From: Actinacidiphila acidipaludis
Lineage (GTDB): Bacteria > Actinomycetota > Actinomycetes > Streptomycetales > Streptomycetaceae
DNA: 64,000 nucleotides
Direction: 5' to 3'
NCBI RefSeq assembly: GCF_019890725.1
Contig: NZ_JAINZZ010000026.1
Coordinates: forward strand, 1-64,000
The notes under the pieces were generated by a model, which did no database searches, was not told the origin of the DNA, and saw only the letters and a program-made list of their open reading frames with translations. Below are positions 61,401 through 64,000 of the stretch, piece by piece. The first letter of the stretch is position 1. Each line of letters opens with the position of its first letter. A program made the translations under genes and the position numbers.

Positions 61401-61797
61401 CACCGGCAACACCGGCACGCACACCGGCAGCCTGTGGTCCTCGGACGGCACGCAGCTCGCGACGGGGACGTTCTCCAGCGAGACGGCGTCGGGCTGGCAA
61501 CTGCTCAGCTTCGCCCATCCGGTCGCGATCACCGCGGGCACGTCGTACGTCGTCTCGTACCACGCGCCCAACGGCAACTACGCGGTGGACGGCGGCTACT
61601 TCGCCGGCGCCCACCAGGCCTACCCGCTGACGGCCACCGCCGACATCGCGGGCAACCAGAACGGCCTGTACCGCTACGGGACCGACACCGCGTTCCCGAA
61701 CAGCAGTTACGGGTCGGCCAACTACTGGGTGGCGCCGATCTTCAGCACCACCCTCCCGCCGGCGCCGATGGACGGCACCACCACGGAAACCAAGTAG
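58450..61797 (+). CDS. Large secreted protein: DMF-beta-subunit-like, Ig-like and two DUF4082 domains
   Basis: The 1115-residue product has a signal peptide (FRGVLCAVVAAVVSAVLPLA, cut after AHA). Residues about 60-520 match the N,N-dimethylformamidase beta-subunit-like fold (YHVEIYRLGYYGGDGAREMS, MFMSSGHDEYWTQDQFTNAL, FFSGNEVSWKTRFGP). Next are an Ig-like domain (VVTITSPAIGSTVPALRPVT), a DUF4082 domain (FYKAPYNTGTHTGSLWSASG), a Big_5-type Ig domain (STSPTSSSVNVSITTPVTVN) and a second DUF4082 (FYKGTGNTGTHTGSLWSSDG). Such proteins occur beside polysaccharide clusters; the enzyme-like part may act on a surface glycan, but this is unproven. The ATG has GAGAGG upstream. Confidence 0.88.
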   Translation: MYRKSRLFRGVLCAVVAAVVSAVLPLAVSSGAHAADPCGTGSNPIVCENSKQGSPMEDWFAPNAYGNVQGFTNQVSYQAGDTVQFKVQSPIPYHVEIYRLGYYGGDGAREMSTAAQAAVTYPANFTRDGTPGSPPDNTVVDGDPQGKPLQCANNSAGLIDCGSWPVTASWTIPSDAVSGLYIANFDQTDGNGVMPYPFVIRSDASHSDIVVQTDDETWQAYNKWGGRNLYDGDGPAPDGRAYQVSYNRPLDIGGDNGVYGSEFEMLYWLERNGYDVSYLSGLDVSTRPADLLNHKMFMSSGHDEYWTQDQFTNALNARKAGVNETFFSGNEVSWKTRFGPSIDGTSTSGRTLICYKETKLELAAVDGIPDPTSTWTGAFLDPGGAAKGDTYQPQNVLTGSLFTVNGYRSDAITVPGAYAKLRMWRNTTVASLTPTQTATFPTGTLGYEWDSDIANSTTRPPGQIDLSSTTVDITDGKYRLDYGNTYGNGTATHNLVEFRDPTSHALVFGAGTVQWSWGLTNVPTSDPNDSVVTEDKRMQQATVNVIADMGIQPKTLQSGLVAATASTDTAGPVVTITSPAIGSTVPALRPVTITGTASDAGGVVARVEVSTDGGTTWNATTGLTSWSYSWTPTSTGTPQIKVRAVDDSVNTGPVATVPLTVGPQQCPCSVWPATSVPNVVNSGDGGAVELGVKIRTSVAGSVTGIRFYKAPYNTGTHTGSLWSASGQRLATGTFTNETASGWQQMNFSSPVPVKANTTYIASYFAPNGGYSYDANYFTSSAAGLAPLTALKVGTDGADGVYHYGSSGGFPTSESSGTNYWVDAVLDTSSASTVPPAVSSTSPTSSSVNVSITTPVTVNFSEPVDADTVVFSLKDSGGATVPGTKTYGAANSLTFTPSTELALNTMYTASVQADDLWGNHMTDPVTWSFTTSASPPAVTCPCTLWPTSATPATTDVTGDGNSVELGARFTSAVSGYVTGVTFYKGTGNTGTHTGSLWSSDGTQLATGTFSSETASGWQLLSFAHPVAITAGTSYVVSYHAPNGNYAVDGGYFAGAHQAYPLTATADIAGNQNGLYRYGTDTAFPNSSYGSANYWVAPIFSTTLPPAPMDGTTTETK

Positions 61798-61821
61798 TCC
61801 AGGAGAACAGGCACACCATCG

Positions 61822-62868
61822 ATGAGCAGCGTCAGCGTCGTGATCCCCTGCTACCGGTACGGCCACTTCCTGGCCGACTGCGTCAGCAGTGTGCTGGACG
61901 AACAGGAGGGGCTCCACGTCCGGGTGCTGATCATCGACGACGCGTCACCCGACGACTCGGCGGAGGCCGCCCGTGCGCTGGCGGCCTCCGACCCGAGGAT
62001 CGAGGTGCGTGTCCACGAACAGAACAAGGGGCACATCGCCACCTACAACGAGGGCCTGCTGGAGTGGGCCGACGGCGACTACGTGGTGCTGCTGTCCGCC
62101 GACGACCGGCTGGTGCCGGGCGCGCTCGTGCGGGCGGCGGCGCTGCTGGACGCCCACCCCGGGGTGGGGTTCTGCTACGGCCGGCCGCTGCGCTTCGAGC
62201 ACGGCGGGCCGCTGCCCGCCGCCCGCACCACCGGCACGGGTACCGCCGTGTACCCGGGCCGGTGGTGGCTGGAACGCCGGTTCCGTGAGGGCACCGGCTG
62301 CATCACCTCCCCCGAGGTGGTGGTGCGCACCGAGCTCCAGCGCAAGGTCGGCGGCTACGACCCGGCGCTGCCGCACGCCGGGGACATCGAGATGTGGATG
62401 CGGCTGGCCGCGCACGCCGACGTCGGGTACGTGCGCGGCGCCGACCAGGCGTACTACCGGGTCCACGGGGCGAACATGTCGACGACGGACTTCGGCGGCC
62501 AGCTCGACGACCTGCGGCAGCGCAGGGCCGCCTACGAGGCGGTGCTGGCCAAGTGCGCGGACCAGCTCCCGGACGCCGAGCGGCTGTCCGCGACCGTGCA
62601 CACCAAGCTGGCCCGCGCGGCCCTGCGCCGGGCCTGCCGGGCCTACGACCGCGGGCGCACCGACCGGGTGCCGGTGGACGAGCTCGTGGAGTTCGCCCGT
62701 GACTGCGACCCGTCGGCCGAGCGGCTGCCGGAGTACCGCGGCCTGCGGCTGCGCCGCCGGATCGGCGCCCGGACGATGCCCTACCTGCAGCCGCTGATCC
62801 TGTCGGCGGTGGCCGAGCGCGGCCGGGAGTGGCTGTGGTGGCGGTCGTGGAAGCGCCGGGGCATCTGA
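61822..62868 (+). CDS. GT2-family glycosyltransferase
   Basis: The 348-residue GT-A enzyme begins SSVSVVIPCYRYGHFLADCV and has LIIDDASPDDSAEAARAL (about residue 38), HIATYNEGLLEWADGDYVVL, the DxD-like LLSADDRLVPGALV (about 92) and a catalytic GDIEMWMRLAAHADVGYV (about 187). It transfers a sugar, probably from a nucleotide made by the upstream enzymes, to a growing polymer or lipid carrier. It lacks membrane helices. It follows the large secreted protein by 24 bases and converges on a Wzz-like gene. Confidence 0.9.
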   Translation: MSSVSVVIPCYRYGHFLADCVSSVLDEQEGLHVRVLIIDDASPDDSAEAARALAASDPRIEVRVHEQNKGHIATYNEGLLEWADGDYVVLLSADDRLVPGALVRAAALLDAHPGVGFCYGRPLRFEHGGPLPAARTTGTGTAVYPGRWWLERRFREGTGCITSPEVVVRTELQRKVGGYDPALPHAGDIEMWMRLAAHADVGYVRGADQAYYRVHGANMSTTDFGGQLDDLRQRRAAYEAVLAKCADQLPDAERLSATVHTKLARAALRRACRAYDRGRTDRVPVDELVEFARDCDPSAERLPEYRGLRLRRRIGARTMPYLQPLILSAVAERGREWLWWRSWKRRGI

Positions 62869-62897
62869 TGCCCGGGCAGGTGAGCGCGCGCCGCGCG

Positions 62898-63560
62898 TCA
62901 GCGCGGTGCGGGCACCGCCAGGGCGGGGGCGGCGGCCGGCTCGCGGCGGCGGCCGGCGCGGCGCAGCCGGCGGTCGGTCCACAGCGCGCACAGCGTGCCG
63001 CCGAGGAGTCCGGCGAGGGCCACGCCGGCCAGCGCGCGGCTCTTGGTTCCGGTCACCAGCACCGAGTTGGGCGGGACCAGGACGTCGACGCTCATCCGCG
63101 AGGCGGGGGCGACGTTCTGGGCGTCCTGCAGTTGCGTGATGTGCCGGGTGTACGCGGCGACGAGCTCGCGCACGGTGGTGTCGGCCCGTGCGGGGTCGGG
63201 CTGGTCGGCCTGGACCTGCAGCGACGGGATCACGTAGGCCGGAGTGACGCTCGTGCCGCTGTTGCGCGGCAGCAGCCGGTACACGCCGGTCACGCCGTCC
63301 TTGCGCAGCTCGGCCGTGCCGGCCGGGGACAGCAGCTGGTCGACGACGGCGTGCGAGACCAGCGCGAGCGGCGGTTGCAGATTGGCGAACTGGTTCGGCT
63401 GGTTGTCCGTCACCGGCGGTTTGAGCACCACCACGGCCGAACTGCGGTACACCCGAGGGGGTTTGAGTTCGTGATAGGCGCCGGCCGCGGTCACCGCGAG
63501 GGCGAGCAGCAGGACGTACCAGCGGCGCACCAGCGCACGGATCAGTTCTTCCGGGGACAC
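62898..63560 (-). CDS. Wzz-like chain-length determinant protein (inverted)
   Basis: This 220-residue membrane protein has an N-terminal helix (WYVLLLALAVTAAGAYHELK, residues about 14-34), an extracytoplasmic domain with YRSSAVVVLKPPVTDNQPNQ, VVDQLLSPAGTAELRKDGV and LQVQADQPDPARADTTVREL, and a C-terminal helix (RALAGVALAGLLGGTLCALW, about 168-190). This two-helix layout fits Wzz/capsule polysaccharide copolymerases without a kinase domain. GTG start with GGAGGAGG. It is oriented opposite to the rest of the cluster and head-to-head with a second Wzz-like gene. Confidence 0.83.
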   Translation of the reverse strand: MSPEELIRALVRRWYVLLLALAVTAAGAYHELKPPRVYRSSAVVVLKPPVTDNQPNQFANLQPPLALVSHAVVDQLLSPAGTAELRKDGVTGVYRLLPRNSGTSVTPAYVIPSLQVQADQPDPARADTTVRELVAAYTRHITQLQDAQNVAPASRMSVDVLVPPNSVLVTGTKSRALAGVALAGLLGGTLCALWTDRRLRRAGRRREPAAAPALAVPAPR

Positions 63561-63667
63561 TCGGCCTCCTCCTGCCGGGACCGATACTGGCAGGACGGAC
63601 GGCGCGCTGCCACCGGATCGGGCACTTCGCCCGGAAGGGGACGGACGGCGCGCCCGGGGAGGACCGC

Positions 63668-64000
63668 GTGACCCTCGGTGAGATCCTCGGCGTGCTCGGC
63701 CGCCGCTGGTACGTGATGGTGCCGCTGACGCTGATCGGCCTGCTGGCGGGCGGTTACCTCTACGTCGCGGTGCCGGTGTCCTACGAATCGCAGAGTTCGG
63801 TGTCGCTGCTGGACTCCCGGGCCGCGGCCCGCCCCGCCCCCGCCTACGGCAACCCCATCGCCAACGCCGGGGGTTCGCTGGTGGTGACGGCGGACGTGCT
63901 GATCCGGACCCTGCAGTCCAGCGACGCCGGGCACGACCTGCACCAGCTCGGTGTCACCGACCGCTACACGGTGGGCTTCGCCCCCAACGCCTCGGGGCCG
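63668..64000 (+). CDS. Second Wzz-like chain-length protein (partial, continues past the window)
   Basis: The first 111 codons of a gene that continues beyond the window. It starts with GTG and GGGGAGG 6 bases upstream and reads VTLGEILGVLGRRWYVMVPL, with a first membrane helix (VPLTLIGLLAGGYLYVAVPV, residues about 18-38). Then comes YESQSSVSLLDSRAA and a region rich in Ala/Ser. The layout mirrors the divergent gene 62898-63560, so the two appear to be paralogues, possibly with distinct partners. The full length cannot be judged. Confidence 0.8.
   Translation, partial: MTLGEILGVLGRRWYVMVPLTLIGLLAGGYLYVAVPVSYESQSSVSLLDSRAAARPAPAYGNPIANAGGSLVVTADVLIRTLQSSDAGHDLHQLGVTDRYTVGFAPNASGP

Noticed and set aside
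58399-61917. A 1172-codon minus-strand open frame.
   Set aside because: It runs antisense to the secreted DMF/DUF4082 protein, which has a signal peptide and recognisable domains. Its own product is a Val/Gly/Arg-rich low-complexity string.
1-64000. CRISPR arrays, tRNA and rRNA genes.
   Set aside because: No spaced direct repeats of CRISPR type, no cloverleaf with TTCGA-type arm, and no rRNA-like sequence was noticed by reading; a dedicated tRNA scan was not possible here.

Overview
The window looks like a chromosomal segment of Streptomyces or a close relative. GC is very high, third codon positions are almost all G or C, GTG and TTG starts are frequent, and genes often overlap by 1-4 bases. 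The gene set is typically actinobacterial: Kdp transport, a HelD-like helicase, a group 1h (high-affinity) [NiFe]-hydrogenase, a bornane-type volatile terpenoid pair, sugar-nucleotide and exopolysaccharide genes, and secreted beta-propeller proteins. No tRNA, rRNA or CRISPR array was recognised.

Left part (1-16.9 kb). The end of kdpB is followed by kdpC and the sensor kinase kdpD. No kdpE follows; the operon ends at a strong hairpin facing a convergent membrane-protein gene. Next come a PfkB sugar kinase and a HelD-like helicase whose leader holds two hairpins. Just upstream of helD lies an element bounded by 30-bp inverted repeats. It carries a decayed IS630-type transposase and a beta-propeller passenger gene. 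After it come a DUF3626 protein, an epoxide hydrolase, a divergent MFS/ArsR pair, a small DUF1059-like gene and a YraQ-type permease under a CsoR-like copper operator.

Hydrogenase region (17-34 kb, minus strand). Small and large subunits are followed by a NifU-like protein, DUF5947, DUF6084, a conserved 494-aa protein, the maturation protease and a 32-aa microprotein. Then come hypA, hypB, hypF, hypC, hypD and hypE. hypX, which supplies CO for the active site in air, lies just upstream. The small subunit has Asp in place of one proximal-cluster Cys, as in atmospheric H2-oxidising enzymes. Next to hypX is a short, editing-less threonyl-tRNA synthetase. It is preceded by a 16-residue leader peptide with three consecutive Thr codons and a 14-bp terminator hairpin, which looks like a threonine attenuation system.

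Middle (34-48.8 kb). This holds a secreted sialidase-fold/ricin-lectin protein, a GH25 lysozyme with a structured leader, a DHA2 exporter with a small monooxygenase-like gene, and a divergent sigma factor. A TetR module follows (aldo/keto reductase, TetR, SDR) with the same operator (TGGAC-N6-GTCCA) at two promoters. Then come a DUF6891 protein, a GPP C-methyltransferase with a 2-methylisoborneol/2-methylenebornane synthase, a YunG-like protein, two tandem repeats, and a secreted YVTN-propeller protein.

Right part (49-64 kb). A glycosyltransferase, an MFS permease and a TolB-like protein form a leftward operon. Divergent from it is a polysaccharide cluster: a small upstream ORF, a Gfo/Idh dehydrogenase, an epimerase, a DegT aminotransferase, a NeuD/PglD-type acetyltransferase, a second DegT aminotransferase, a large secreted DMF-beta/DUF4082 protein, a GT2 glycosyltransferase, and two divergent Wzz-like chain-length proteins, the last cut by the window end. 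Together they appear to make and polymerise an amino-sugar-containing surface polysaccharide.
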